Below, piece by piece: positions 46,820 through 56,935 of a stretch of 64,000 nucleotides of DNA. The stretch lies in contig NC_015675.1 in the NCBI RefSeq assembly GCF_000176035.2, forward strand, positions 6,328,001 to 6,392,000, read 5' to 3'. How positions within the stretch are numbered: the first letter of the stretch is position 1; every line of letters starts with the position of its first letter. The notes beneath the pieces were generated by a model, which worked only from the letters and a program-made list of their open reading frames with translations, was not told the DNA's origin and ran no database searches. The position numbers and the translations under genes were made by a program. Origin of the DNA: Mesorhizobium opportunistum WSM2075. Its GTDB lineage: Bacteria; Pseudomonadota; Alphaproteobacteria; Rhizobiales; Rhizobiaceae.

Positions 46820-48059
46820 CTTCGAGGTCCATATCGATTTGGACGGCCGCACACGCCCGATCGGACTGGCGAGGAGCAATCGCGTCCGGGGCACCGAGAC
46901 CATGCTCTTCGAGTATGACGGAGCATGGCTTGAGGATTCGGACCGCTTCTCGCTAGAGCCAGCTCTTGCTCTGACCCGCGGAGCCTTCGCCCCCCCTGCA
47001 GGTCTTGCGACTTTCGGCTCCATCGGCGACTCAGCGCCGGATACCTGGGGCCGGCGCCTCATGCAGCGCGCCGAACGCCGCCTCGCCGACCAAGAAGGCC
47101 GCGCGGTTCGCACGCTTATAGAAAGCGACTACCTGCTCAGCGTCGCCGACGAGACGCGACTTGGCGCCCTCCGCTTCCGCTGGGTCGGCGAAGAGATTTT
47201 CCAAGCGCCGATCCGCACGGGCGTTCCCGCTTTAATCGAGCTTGGCCGTTTGCTCCAGATCACCGAACGGATCCTCCGAGACGAGGAAACGGATGAAGAC
47301 CTGCAGCTCATCTTTGCCCCAGGCTCCTCCCTGGGCGGTGCCCGACCGAAGGCCTCGGTTATCGACCAACATGGTCACCTCTCCATAGCGAAATTCCCGA
47401 AGGAGACCGACGACTACAGTATGGAGACCTGGGAACAGATCGCGCTGCGGCTGGCCGGCCAGGCAGGTATTGCCACGCCTCGACACGAGCTGATCGAGGT
47501 CGCCGGCAAGCCAGTCATGTTGTCGCGGCGCTTCGATCGTGACGGTGCGAGCCGCATCCCGTTCCTGTCGGCGATGGCGATGATGGGCGCCAAGGACGGT
47601 GAGCGCGGCAGCTATCCGGAGATCGTCGATGCCCTTGCTCAACACGGCGCCCAGGGGAAGACGGACGCGCATGCCCTCTATCGGCGGGTCGTCTTCAATG
47701 TGCTGGTTTCCAATGTCGACGACCACCTCCGCAATCACGGTTTCCTATGGCTGGGAAAGGCGGGGTGGTCTCTCTCGCCGGCATACGACCTCAATCCCGT
47801 CCCGACAGATCTCAAGGCCCGGGTGCTGACGACGAACATCGATCTCGATGAGGGCACCTGTTCGCTCGATCTGCTTGAAGCCGCGTCGATATTTTTCGCG
47901 CTCACCCTGCCGCAGGCCCGCGCGATTATCAAAGAGGTCGCGACCGTGACAGCGACCTGGCGCGATACAGCCAAGGCGGTCGGCGCTCGATCGGCGGAAA
48001 TCAGCCGAATGGCCAGCGCTTTCGAGCATGACGATCTCAAGCTGGCGCTGGCGCTATGA
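46812..48059 (+). CDS. hipA: HipA-like serine/threonine kinase toxin
   Basis: Kinase toxin of the HipA family, 415 residues. The first 100 residues form the HipA N-terminal subdomain (GLARSNRVRGTETMLFEYDG). The ATP loop is SSLGGARPKASV. The catalytic loop is NVDDHLRNHGFL, with the catalytic Asp, and the metal-binding Asp is in LSPAYDLNPVP. Family members phosphorylate glutamyl-tRNA synthetase or other aminoacyl-tRNA synthetases and slow growth. The frame continues upstream but the start at 46812 overlaps hipB as expected. A third gene follows with an ATGA overlap. Confidence 0.9.
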   Translation: MADFEVHIDLDGRTRPIGLARSNRVRGTETMLFEYDGAWLEDSDRFSLEPALALTRGAFAPPAGLATFGSIGDSAPDTWGRRLMQRAERRLADQEGRAVRTLIESDYLLSVADETRLGALRFRWVGEEIFQAPIRTGVPALIELGRLLQITERILRDEETDEDLQLIFAPGSSLGGARPKASVIDQHGHLSIAKFPKETDDYSMETWEQIALRLAGQAGIATPRHELIEVAGKPVMLSRRFDRDGASRIPFLSAMAMMGAKDGERGSYPEIVDALAQHGAQGKTDAHALYRRVVFNVLVSNVDDHLRNHGFLWLGKAGWSLSPAYDLNPVPTDLKARVLTTNIDLDEGTCSLDLLEAASIFFALTLPQARAIIKEVATVTATWRDTAKAVGARSAEISRMASAFEHDDLKLALAL

Positions 48060-49178
48060 CGAGGACCTTCCTCCACAATTTCGATCCGCCAGCATTCAGC
48101 CCTGTCACGGGCGCGACCGTCGACCTCGACGTCTCGGAGATCGAGGACGCCGGGATTCGCGAAGTGTTGCAGACGCCAGGGGCTGCATACGGCGCGTGGT
48201 CTATCCTGGACGCGCTGTTGACGCCAACCGGCGCGGGTACGCCCTTCATCTTCCGGGAACCGCTTGGGCAAGCCCGCGAGGTGAAGGTCGCGCTATCCGG
48301 CTTGTTCGGCCGCTTCGTTGCCCGCGCCTATCTGGAACGCTACTTCAACTTTCGTCTTCGCGCATCTCGGCAGCCGCATCATCGACCTCGATCGCCGCCG
48401 GCAGGTCAAAGTCACGCGCTTGTCCCGCGGCGATCTGCCCGACTGGATCGCCTGCGCATCCGACCTGTCCTCCTTGACCGTGGCCGAAGCGAAGGGTTGC
48501 CACGATAATGGCGGCCCGGCCAAAGCATTGAACCGCGCCTGGGCTCAGGCCGGACGGATAGATATCACCGCTGGAGGCCGCAAGATCACAGTGAAGCGCA
48601 TTGCCGTCGCGACCCGCTGGGGGATGGCGGCGCGAAATCCGACGGACGCCCACCTCTCAGTCCGCGATCCGATCGATGAAGGCGAGCCGATCAAGCCGGA
48701 GGAGAAAGACGCGCTCTTCATCGGGCTTCTCCGCCTCCATATCGCCAATCTCATCAAGTCGCTTGGGCACGCTGAGCTAGCCAGTGCGCTTCGCGGCCTC
48801 ACACACCAGCCGTTCGCGCGAAGACTGCAAGGGGATCTCCAACGCGCCCGAGCGCTGCTGGATGCCACGTTGGTGAGAGAGCTGGAAAAGGCCACGACCA
48901 TGGGCGGACTGATCGGAGGGATCGTCACCCGTGCCGGACCCGTCGCTGACACCGACGTTGCGCCCGCCGATCAGGAGGCGCTCGCTCGCCTCAATCTCCG
49001 GCCGGTCTTCGTCGGCATCGAGCGCGATCTCATCCGTGCCGCTATCGACGCGGAGCTGCAAACCGTTCGCATGCGCCTGACGCAGATAGGGGGTCCCGAT
49101 GATTTTTCTCGGCCTGACCGCGCTGGCGGCTGGATCATCCCGATCGGTGAGGAGCGACGCATCAGAGGAGGCAACTGA
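48056..49178 (+). pseudogene. Third gene of the hip operon, frameshifted
   Basis: Starts inside the hipA stop (ATGA), so it belongs to the same operon. The first frame (48056 to about 48350) reads MTRTFLHNFDPPAFSPVTGA and GLFGRFVARAYLERYFNF. The second frame (to 49178) continues VFAHLGSRIIDLDRRRQVKV and runs to the end with FIGLLRLHIANLIKSLGHAE. Joined, it is about 370 residues of unknown function. A +1 shift near 48350 is needed, so it is either broken or an error in the sequence. Its family partner role with HipA is not known to me. Confidence 0.55.
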
Positions 49179-49955
49179 TCCGGTGACCACCGAACATGAG
49201 CATCGTGGGGAAACGGCCGGCGACACCAGACACGGCACGATTAGGCAGAAAGATGGAACGCAGGAGACTGAACGCGGCCACGCCGCGCTGATGCCCACTA
49301 TCACCACCGACAGGGGACGAAAATTCAGATCGTCTGCCGAAACGTATTCGGCCCCGTCCGGTACTGTCGTATATCGATACGCTGGGGAAGGCCGCGCCTT
49401 GAGGCCAAAATGGCGGCCGCCCGGGTTCAGGCTAGATACGAAGCCTCGGAGGCTGACATCAGTTATCCGAGGAGTTGTATCACCAGGCCCCGCTCTCGAA
49501 ACGAACGACATGACATCCCGGGGGCAGTTCGGGTGCCTGACCCAGCCTCAGAGCAGCGAGATCCACCACAAGCGAGCTCAGCAGCGAGCGGGACGCTTGG
49601 CCGCCCGCGCAAGCACCTCGATGAAGTCTCCTGATTGGGCTTTCCAACGCCGGTATGCAGCGTTGCAACAGATCCTTCAAAGAAAATCGCGGACTTTTAG
49701 CACTCTAAACCGGTGAGAATATGTACGTTGAGCCTCGTTAAAGCCGCGGGTCGAGACCGTGGCGCCGTGCCCCGACCAAATACCTGCAGCTCGGAAAAGC
49801 AGGGGCCGGCAGGAGCATTTGCCTTGGTCGAGGAGATATATCGCAAACGATCTGACGATGCGGTCGAGCGTATTGACCTCGTCGGGACGGCAAGATCGCC
49901 TCTGAAAGAGTGGGAGACGCCAAATGGACGAAGTCAATACAACGAGCGCCGGACG
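49179..49955. other. Gap before the methyl-cycle cluster
   Basis: 780 bases with only unconvincing frames; the largest (49099-49716) overlaps the end of the hip operon and looks non-coding. The last 250 bases before the ArsR-type gene could hold a regulatory leader, but I cannot match it to a SAM or SAH riboswitch. Confidence 0.4.
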
Positions 49956-50306
49956 ATGATGACACTGGTCAGGCGCCTAAAGGCCGCGGCTCATCTTGAT
50001 CGACTTCGAATCCTGGGACTTTGTGCGCATGCGGACCTAACCGTCTGCGAGCTAGCAGAAGTTCTGAGTCTGTCTCGCGAGCACGTGGTTGCACACGTCC
50101 GTCGGCTCGCCAGAGCCGGCTTTCTTCTCGGCAACGAACAGCGCCCCTGGCCTTCGTACCACCTCGAAGCAGGAGGCTCGGACGGCGGCTTGGTTCAATT
50201 ATTGGTTGATCTCCTGCCTCACGGCGATGGCCATCACAGACAAGACCTACAGCGACTGGAGGCGATACAGAGCGCGCGGTCCAAGGTGACCGCCTGCTTG
50301 TCTTGA
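49956..50306 (+). CDS. ArsR-type regulator of methionine/one-carbon genes
   Basis: A 116-residue winged helix-turn-helix protein. LVRRLKAAAHLDRLRILGLC followed by ELAEVLSLSREHVVAHVRRL is the ArsR-type DNA-binding domain found in the regulators that precede methionine-cycle genes in alphaproteobacteria, where it is often fused to a methyltransferase domain. Only the DNA-binding domain is present here, and no metal-binding ELCVCDL motif is seen. The ATG at 49956 is chosen where the family similarity begins; the frame is open to 49713. glyA follows 30 bases later and metK after that, so it probably controls both. Confidence 0.7.
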   Translation: MMTLVRRLKAAAHLDRLRILGLCAHADLTVCELAEVLSLSREHVVAHVRRLARAGFLLGNEQRPWPSYHLEAGGSDGGLVQLLVDLLPHGDGHHRQDLQRLEAIQSARSKVTACLS

Positions 50307-50336
50307 AACTTAGTCCCAATGGATCGCGAAGCAGAT

Positions 50337-51674
50337 ATGAGCAATTCGACTGGCGGCGGGATCGCGGAGCTTGGCACTTGCGAGTGGCCTCCCCTGGCTG
50401 TCGCAGATTCTCGCGTTCACGAGCTGCTTTTAAGACAGGAGCGCCAGGAGAGGACGACCCTCAAGCTTATCGCCTCCGAGAACTTCGCGTCCTCCGCGGT
50501 GCTGGAAGCGACCGGGTCTATTTTCACCAACAAGTATGCCGAGGGATATCCTGGCGCACGCTATTACGCCGGAAACGAGATCGTCGATGAGCTTGAGAAC
50601 CTCGCCATGGATCGATTGAAGGCACTGTTCGGCTGTGAACACGCCAACGTGCAGCCCTATTCCGGCTCCCCGGCCAATCAGGCTGTCTGTCGAGCGCTGT
50701 TGTGTCCGGGAGACAAGATGATGGGCTTGACCCTCCCCGAGGGCGGGCATCTGACTCACGGTTGGGCCGTCAACTTCTCCGGCACTGACTATCAGAGAGT
50801 CCCGTACGGGCTGCACGAAAAGACACACCAGATTGACCATGACAGCTTGCGCGAGACGGCCAAGCGGGAACGACCGAAGCTCATTTGGGTCGGCGGAACT
50901 GCCTATCCGCGTATCTTTGACTACGAGGCAATGGCCGAAATTGCTTCGGAGGTGAACTCCTACCTGGTGGCCGACATCGCCCACATCAGCGGCCTCGTTG
51001 TCGCAGGAGTGCACCCCAATCCTGTAGGCCATTGCGATGTGGTCACCAGCACCTCTCACAAATCGATCCGCGGTCCCCGCGGTGGCTTCATATTGTCAAG
51101 GAATGAAGACCGCTATCAGGCACTCTATCATTCCAAGAGCAAACACAATCTGGCCAAACGCATAGACCGTGCCGTGTTCCCTCTCCTGCAGGGCGGACCT
51201 CACATGAATACGATTGCAGCGCTAGCTGTCGCTCTGCACGAAGCAGGGAATCCGTCCTTCCGTGTGTACGGTCAGCAGATCGTCAACAACGCCAGGGCTC
51301 TGGCCCAGGCGCTTCTGGAGCGAGGCTATGAACTCGTCACGGGGGGCACTGACAATCACATGCTGATCCTTGATCTACGGGAACGGCCGCTGTCCGGGAA
51401 AGCCTATGCCGAGCGCTTGTCGCAAGCAGGTATCATCACGAATTTCAACATGGTGCCGGGCGACCGGCGGCATCCCGCGCTCACCAGCGGCATTCGGTTA
51501 GGCACGCCAGCAGTGACGTCTGTGGGCATGCGCGAGGCGGAAATGCTGCAGATTGCCGCTTTCATCGACCTTGTTTGCCGCCAGCCCGATGATTCGGATG
51601 TCCATGCCCGCGTGCGCAGAGACGTTGCCGACTTCTGCGCTGCGTTCGACGTCCCTGGCATCTCCGACAGATAA
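50337..51674 (+). CDS. glyA: Serine hydroxymethyltransferase
   Basis: PLP enzyme that converts serine and tetrahydrofolate to glycine and methylene-tetrahydrofolate, the main entry of one-carbon units. The 445 residues include LKLIASENFASSAVLEATGS, the YPGARYYAGNEIVDELE segment, and the PLP lysine in STSHKSIRGPRGG (usually TTTHKTLRGPRGG, so the copy is somewhat divergent). It lies 54 bases before metK and is probably in one operon with it. Likely a second, island-borne copy beside a chromosomal glyA. ATG at 50337 used; the frame opens at 50319. Confidence 0.93.
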   Translation: MSNSTGGGIAELGTCEWPPLAVADSRVHELLLRQERQERTTLKLIASENFASSAVLEATGSIFTNKYAEGYPGARYYAGNEIVDELENLAMDRLKALFGCEHANVQPYSGSPANQAVCRALLCPGDKMMGLTLPEGGHLTHGWAVNFSGTDYQRVPYGLHEKTHQIDHDSLRETAKRERPKLIWVGGTAYPRIFDYEAMAEIASEVNSYLVADIAHISGLVVAGVHPNPVGHCDVVTSTSHKSIRGPRGGFILSRNEDRYQALYHSKSKHNLAKRIDRAVFPLLQGGPHMNTIAALAVALHEAGNPSFRVYGQQIVNNARALAQALLERGYELVTGGTDNHMLILDLRERPLSGKAYAERLSQAGIITNFNMVPGDRRHPALTSGIRLGTPAVTSVGMREAEMLQIAAFIDLVCRQPDDSDVHARVRRDVADFCAAFDVPGISDR

Positions 51675-51728
51675 GATGGCCGGATCGGCTGTCACATTTA
51701 ATTCCAACGTTTGAAGCGAGGATATTCC

Positions 51729-52904
51729 ATGACCAGACAATTCGTGTTCTCCTCCGAATCCGTCGGCGCGGGACATCCCGACAAGATGGCCGACAATATC
51801 TCAGATGGCGTCCTCGATGCGATCCTTCGCAAGGATCCTCTGGCTCGCGTTGCTTGTGAAGCGTTGGTGAAGTCAGGGATGGTCGTTCTGGCTGGCGAGA
51901 TCACCAGCCACGCGCAGATCGACTACAGCCAAGTTGCCCGCGATATCATTTTGGACATTGGATATGACGACGATGCGATCGGCTTTGACGGCCGGCGTTG
52001 CGCGGTGATCTTGGCCCTGACCGAGCAGTCGCCTGACATCAGCCAGGGGGTAGACGAGGGACGAGGGCAGGATCTCGAGCAGGGAGCGGGAGATCAGGGC
52101 CTCATGTTCGGGTACGCATGCAACGAGACCGAAACATTGATGCCATTGCCAATCCAACTTGCTCACGATTTGACGAAAAAACAGGCAGAGGTGCGCCAAA
52201 CCGGACGCCTTGGCTGGCTTCGCCCGGACGTTAAATCTCAGGTGTCCGTCCGCTATGAAGGTTTGCGACCGGTAGCGCTCGATACCATAGTCCTGTCGAC
52301 GCAGCATGACGATAAGGTCTCACAGGCCGCCGTCCGCGAAGGCGTCATTGAGGAGATCATAAGGCCGGTCTTGCCCCATGACCTGGATACGACGGGAATA
52401 AGGTTCCTGGTCAATCCAACCGGCCGGTTCGTGGTCGGCGGGCCGCGAGGCGATTGCGGGCTTACCGGCCGCAAGATCATCGTCGATTCCTACGGCGGCA
52501 TGGGGCGTCACGGCGGCGGTGCCTTTTCGGGCAAGGACCCGTCCAAGGTTGATCGGTCGGCCGCCTATGCCGCGCGGTACGTCGCAAAAAACGTCGTTGC
52601 CAGCGGACTTGCGGAGGTGTGCGAGGTTCAGCTTGCTTACGCGATCGGTGTGGCCGCACCGGTCTCAGTCCTCATCAATACATTCGGAACCGCAAAGATT
52701 GATGAAAAAAGGATCGAACGCGCCGTCCTTGAGCTTTTCGATCTCAGGCCGAAAGGCATCATCAAGGCGCTGGATCTCTTACGGCCGATTTACCGCAAGA
52801 CCGCGACATACGGACACTTCGGCCGCGAAGAGCCGGAGTTCACCTGGGAAAAGACGGACAGAGCTGACGACCTGTCGCGTGAGGCAGGACCCGCAGCTGC
52901 TTGA
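51729..52904 (+). CDS. metK: S-adenosylmethionine synthetase
   Basis: Makes S-adenosylmethionine from methionine and ATP. The 391 residues contain [20 protein letters not shown] (usually SVTEGHPDK), [14 protein letters not shown], the P-loop-like region [17 protein letters not shown], and [24 protein letters not shown] ribosome site precedes the ATG at 51729; the frame opens six codons earlier. Its place beside glyA and adenosine kinase makes a small activated-methyl-cycle set, and methyltransferase genes lie 8-14 kb upstream. Confidence 0.94.
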   Translation: MTRQFVFSSESVGAGHPDKMADNISDGVLDAILRKDPLARVACEALVKSGMVVLAGEITSHAQIDYSQVARDIILDIGYDDDAIGFDGRRCAVILALTEQSPDISQGVDEGRGQDLEQGAGDQGLMFGYACNETETLMPLPIQLAHDLTKKQAEVRQTGRLGWLRPDVKSQVSVRYEGLRPVALDTIVLSTQHDDKVSQAAVREGVIEEIIRPVLPHDLDTTGIRFLVNPTGRFVVGGPRGDCGLTGRKIIVDSYGGMGRHGGGAFSGKDPSKVDRSAAYAARYVAKNVVASGLAEVCEVQLAYAIGVAAPVSVLINTFGTAKIDEKRIERAVLELFDLRPKGIIKALDLLRPIYRKTATYGHFGREEPEFTWEKTDRADDLSREAGPAAA

Positions 52905-52962
52905 TGCGTCGGTATTGGATTCTTTCGGCAAAGGACGACCCATTCCACACTCGAAAGAAACA

Positions 52963-52998
52963 CCCGGCCGGCGTGGCAAGAAGCCGGCTCGGGTTTTT
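52963..52998 (+). terminator. Rho-independent terminator between metK and adoK
   Basis: GC-rich hairpin (CCCGGCCGGC pairing with GCCGGCTCGGG, one bulge, loop of about ten bases) followed by TTTTT. It ends only 14 bases before the adenosine-kinase start, so it may be a relic of the kinase's original locus. Transcription from metK should largely stop here. Confidence 0.6.
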
Positions 52999-53011
52999 GG
53001 CGGAGATTTTG

Positions 53012-54004
53012 ATGCCGGATTATGACGTGCTTTGCATCGGCAATGCCATTGTCGACATCCTCGCCCAGTGCGACGAGGAATTCCTCGAGACCAACGGCAT
53101 CATCAAGGGCGCGATGAACCTCATCGACACACAACGCGCCGAACTGCTCTACAGCCGCATGGGCCCGGCGATCGAGGCGTCCGGCGGCAGCGCCGGCAAC
53201 ACGGCGGCCGGCGTCGCCAGCTTCGGCGGCCGCGCCGCCTTCTTCGGCAAGGTCTCCAACGATGCGCTGGGCGAAATCTACGCCCACGACATCCATGCGC
53301 AGGGCGTCGCCTTCGACACCACGCCGCTCAAGGGAGAGCCGCCGACGGCGCGCTCGATGATCTTCGTCACGCCCGACGGCGAGCGCTCGATGAACACCTA
53401 TCTCGGCGCCTGCGTCGAGCTTGGGCCGGAGGATGTCGAGGCCGACAAGGCGTCTGGCGCCAAGGTCACCTATTTCGAAGGCTATCTGTGGGACCCGCCG
53501 CGCGCCAAGGAAGCGATCCGCCAGACGGCGAAGCTGGCGCACGCAGCAGGCCGCGAAGTGTCGATGACGCTGTCGGATTCGTTCTGCGTCGACCGCTACC
53601 GCGACGAATTCCTCGAGCTGATGCGTTCGGGCACGGTCGACATCGTCTTTGCCAACAGCCACGAGATCAAATCGCTCTACCAGACATCCTCGTTCGACGA
53701 GGCGCTGGCGCAGATCCGCAAGGATTGCCGGATCGCCGCCGTGACCCGCTCGGAAAAAGGCTCCGTCATCGTGCACGGCGACGAAACCGTGGTGATCAAG
53801 GCGACCGCCATCAAGGAACTGGTCGACACGACCGGCGCCGGCGACCTCTACGCCGCCGGCTTCCTGCATGGCTACACGCAAGGCCGCGACCTCAAGACCT
53901 GCGGTGATCTTGGCTCACTGGCGGCCGGATTGGTGATCCAGCAGATCGGCCCCAGGCCCCGGCAGAATCTGCGCCGCGAGGCTGAGCAGGCGGGATTGTT
54001 GTAG
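53012..54004 (+). CDS. adoK: Adenosine kinase (PfkB family)
   Basis: Sugar-kinase-fold protein of 330 residues that phosphorylates adenosine to AMP, removing the adenosine produced when S-adenosylhomocysteine is cleaved. PfkB signatures: SGGSAGNTAAGVASFGGRAA near the N-terminus and VDTTGAGDLYAAGFLHG with the catalytic Asp. GGCGGAGA precedes the ATG at 53012. The codon usage is more GC-rich and uniform than in glyA and metK, and it looks like a recently captured chromosomal gene. Confidence 0.9.
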   Translation: MPDYDVLCIGNAIVDILAQCDEEFLETNGIIKGAMNLIDTQRAELLYSRMGPAIEASGGSAGNTAAGVASFGGRAAFFGKVSNDALGEIYAHDIHAQGVAFDTTPLKGEPPTARSMIFVTPDGERSMNTYLGACVELGPEDVEADKASGAKVTYFEGYLWDPPRAKEAIRQTAKLAHAAGREVSMTLSDSFCVDRYRDEFLELMRSGTVDIVFANSHEIKSLYQTSSFDEALAQIRKDCRIAAVTRSEKGSVIVHGDETVVIKATAIKELVDTTGAGDLYAAGFLHGYTQGRDLKTCGDLGSLAAGLVIQQIGPRPRQNLRREAEQAGLL

Positions 54005-54354
54005 GGGGCATATCGGCAAGGTGCTGCCCACCGAACTTGATGCAGGGCTGTTAAGATAAGCGCGTGTAATTCGAAATGTCGCGTGCCCGTCCGTGAAGGA
54101 TGGCGGTTTTCTCCAAATTTCCGATTTTGACGGCGCAGAAACATTTACGCTCTTCGGGCTAATACTGTGGCCGATCATGGTGGCCGACAGGCCATTTGCC
54201 GAAGTCGCCAGCCAGGATCGTGCGGCTCGCAGATTTGCCGGAGCGGCCAGGCACGGCCTGCGCAAAACTGGAGAGGGCACAAGCGGCTCAGCCCTAGCGC
54301 GGCCTTGGACTTGGAAACCGTCGCAGATAAAGTTCACATAAACACAGCCTACCC
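54005..54354. other. Gap between adoK and the metE riboswitch remnant
   Basis: 350 bases with one weak frame (54093-54341) that I do not recognise. The 5' half of the cobalamin riboswitch would be expected at its end but is missing. Confidence 0.4.
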
Positions 54355-54445
54355 ACTAAGGTCACTGGGGCGAACTCCCCGGGAAGAGGGGCAGAGGCTG
54401 TTATCCGCGAGCCAGGAGACCTGCCACGGTGAACACGGGCGGGGT
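54355..54445 (+). ncRNA. Truncated cobalamin riboswitch
   Basis: The 3' half of an adenosylcobalamin aptamer is clear: AAGGTCACTGG (consensus AAGCCACTGG, 54358-54368), GGGAAG (54381-54386) and GCCAGGAGACCTGCC (54411-54425), in order with normal spacing. The 5' part with the GCCCCCGCAACTGTAA segment is absent. It precedes a metE pseudogene; B12-dependent shut-off of metE by such elements is well known. Confidence 0.8.
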
Positions 54446-54525
54446 GTCTGGTGGCCGCTGCAGCTCGGCTTTGATGCCGGCCTGCTAGCGCCTTCCTTTT
54501 CCCGCCCCAACCATCGGGGTATGGA

Positions 54526-55260
54526 ATGAATGTCTCTCAGCAAGTTCCCATAGCAACGCTTGGCGTGCCGCGTATCGGTCGCCGGCGAGAACTGAAATTC
54601 GCGCTCGAAAGCTACTGGTCCAGAAAATCTTCTGCTGCCAACCTTCTGGCGACGGCGAAGGCGCTCCGTGCCGCCAGTTGGAGCAGCGAGACCGCGGCGT
54701 GTCGAAAATCCCGTCGAACGATTTCTCACTCTATGACCACGTGCTCGACACGGCAGCAATGGTCGGCGCCGTGCCAGCTCGTTACGGCTGGACAGGCGGC
54801 GAGGTGCCGCTCGACATCTACTTCGCGATGGCGCGCGGGACGCAAGGCGATACTGCGGGTTGCGGACACGCCAGTCACGGGCATGCCGTTAAGGGGCAAT
54901 GCTAACCGCGATGGAAATGACCAAATGGTTTGAAACAAACTATCACTACCTCGTGCCGGAGCTGGCGACGATCATACATTCGCCCTTTCGTCGACGAAAC
55001 CCGTCGATCACTTCTGGAGGCAAAAGAGCTCGGCATCCATACACGCCCGGTCATCCTTGGACCCGTGACCTTCCTGAAGCTGGCGAAGTCTCCCGACCAG
55101 GGTTTCAATCCCATGGCGCTCCTGCCGCGGCTGCTGCCCGTCTACGAGCAACTCCCGCAGAAGCTGGAACTCGCTGGGGCCAACTGGGTGCAGATTGATG
55201 AGCCGGCGCTTGTGCTCGATCTTAACCCGAACGAACGAGCTGCCTTCCAAGTCACCTGCC
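54526..55260 (+). pseudogene. metE: metE (cobalamin-independent methionine synthase), N-terminal remnant
   Basis: Pieces of MetE in three different frames: [20 protein letters not shown] with [11 protein letters not shown], then [20 protein letters not shown] with [15 protein letters not shown], then MEMTKWFETNYHYLVPEL, then RPVILGPVTFLKLAKSPD with ANWVQIDEPALVLDL. At least three frameshifts. The C-terminal catalytic, zinc-binding half is missing, so it is certainly inactive. The truncated B12 riboswitch still stands in front. Confidence 0.88.
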
Positions 55261-55682
55261 AGCAGCGGTCAACAGACACTTCACCGAGGGGCACGTTTTC
55301 GGATGCCGCCTGTGCGTCCGCACTATGAGATATCGCGGTGAGATCGACCATCGAGAGCATCGTGTCGATTGATTGCCTGGCATGTTGCTGACATCGACAA
55401 CATAGCCACGGCCCCGAGCCGCAAGCTGCGACCCTTTACTCATCCCATGAGTTGAAACTTCGCTGCATCTGGCGTGGCGCTTGCTCCGCTTCCGCTGAGG
55501 TTCGCTGGAACTGGATCTTCACGCGCCCCTCGCGGTGGAGTGTTGCTTCGACACCAAGGCAGCCTCGACATACCCATCGGTCCAGAAATCTCAGCTGTGC
55601 TCTCCGAACCCCACCTTTCCGTTGTGCGGCTACCAGAGGAGAGGCGCAAGTGGGATCAAAACCAAGGTGTAAGGAGCATCTG
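55261..55682. other. Gap between the metE remnant and tdh
   Basis: 420 bases with no gene I recognise. An AAGGAG ribosome site for tdh lies at its end. Confidence 0.4.
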
Positions 55683-56717
55683 ATGTCGAACATGATGAAA
55701 GCGCTGGTGAAGGCCAAGGCCGAACCAGGCATCTGGATGGAAGAGGTGCCGGTGCCGGAAATCGGCCCTAACGACGTGCTGATCAAGATCAAGAAGACGG
55801 CGATCTGCGGCACCGACGTGCACATCTACAATTGGGACCAGTGGGCGCAGAAGACGGTGCCGGTGCCGATGGTGACGGGCCATGAATTCGTCGGCACCGT
55901 TGCCGATTTCGGCGCAGCGGTCACCGAATACAAGGTCGGCCAGCGCGTGTCGGGCGAGGGCCACATCGTCTGCGGTCATTGCCGCAACTGTCGCGCCGGG
56001 CGAGGGCATCTGTGCCGCAACACGCTCGGCGTCGGCGTCAACCGTCCGGGCGCCTTCGGTGAGTATCTGGCTATCCCGCAGCACAATGTCGTGCCGATCC
56101 CCGATGATGTGCCGGACGAGATCGCCGCCATCTTCGATCCGTTGGGCAATGCCGTGCACACGGCACTCTCCTTCGATCTGGTCGGCGAGGACGTGCTGGT
56201 CACCGGCGCCGGGCCGATCGGCATCATGGGCGCGCTCGTCGCCCAATGCGTCGGCGCGCGAAAAGTGGTGATCACCGACATCAACCCGGTGCGGCTGGCG
56301 CTGGCAAAAAAACTCGGCGTGCAGCACGTCGTCGACGCGTCCAAGGAAAAGCTGCGCGACGTCATGCCGGTGCTCGGTATGACCGAAGGTTTCGATGTCG
56401 GCCTTGAAATGTCGGGTGCCGCGCCCGCCTTCCGCGATATGATCGACACCATGAACAATGGCGGCAAGATCGCCATTTTGGGCATTGCACCGACCGGTTT
56501 CGAGATCGACTGGAACAAGGTGATCTTCAAGATGCTGCATCTCAAGGGCATCTATGGCCGTGAGATGTTCGAGACCTGGTACAAGATGATCGCGCTGGTG
56601 CAGGGGCCGCTGGATGTTTCCGGGCTTATCACGCACCGCATCGGCATCGACGATTTCCAAGCCGGCTTCGATGCGATGAGGAGCGGTAGTTCGGGCAAGG
56701 TGGTGATGGACTGGTGA
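55683..56717 (+). CDS. tdh: L-threonine 3-dehydrogenase
   Basis: Zinc- and NAD-dependent alcohol-dehydrogenase-family enzyme oxidising threonine to 2-amino-3-ketobutyrate, which gives glycine. The 344 residues show the catalytic zinc site ([18 protein letters not shown]), the structural zinc cysteines ([15 protein letters not shown]), the Rossmann motif [15 protein letters not shown] and the typical end [10 protein letters not shown]. The start at 55683 follows AAGGAG. No kbl gene is beside it. Like adoK it has GC-rich, chromosomal-type codon use. It may feed glycine to the folate pathway together with glyA. Confidence 0.94.
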   Translation: MSNMMKALVKAKAEPGIWMEEVPVPEIGPNDVLIKIKKTAICGTDVHIYNWDQWAQKTVPVPMVTGHEFVGTVADFGAAVTEYKVGQRVSGEGHIVCGHCRNCRAGRGHLCRNTLGVGVNRPGAFGEYLAIPQHNVVPIPDDVPDEIAAIFDPLGNAVHTALSFDLVGEDVLVTGAGPIGIMGALVAQCVGARKVVITDINPVRLALAKKLGVQHVVDASKEKLRDVMPVLGMTEGFDVGLEMSGAAPAFRDMIDTMNNGGKIAILGIAPTGFEIDWNKVIFKMLHLKGIYGREMFETWYKMIALVQGPLDVSGLITHRIGIDDFQAGFDAMRSGSSGKVVMDW

Positions 56718-56935
56718 GGCGATTGGCCGGCCTAATGCTGACGGACAGCGCCCTGGCCTGCCGAAGATCTCCAAGGGCGGGAGCATGCAAAACCATGGCT
56801 TCATGCCATCAACGAGCGACGCTCAATCGCGCCGCGACGTATCACGGCCCAATCGGACGGCCGCGCCTGTGGCAATTCGCCAGATGGGTCAAGGAACGCT
56901 CACTGGCTCCGACGCGATCGCTTGTTTCGCGATGC

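Noticed and set aside
49099..49716. Plus-strand frame of 205 codons after the hip operon
   Set aside because: It overlaps the third hip gene by 80 bases, has low-complexity content and no recognisable motif.
49720..49955. SAM-II or SAH riboswitch before the ArsR-glyA-metK genes
   Set aside because: A segment CCTCGTTAAAGCCGC is faintly similar to part of SAM-II, but the rest of the aptamer is not present.
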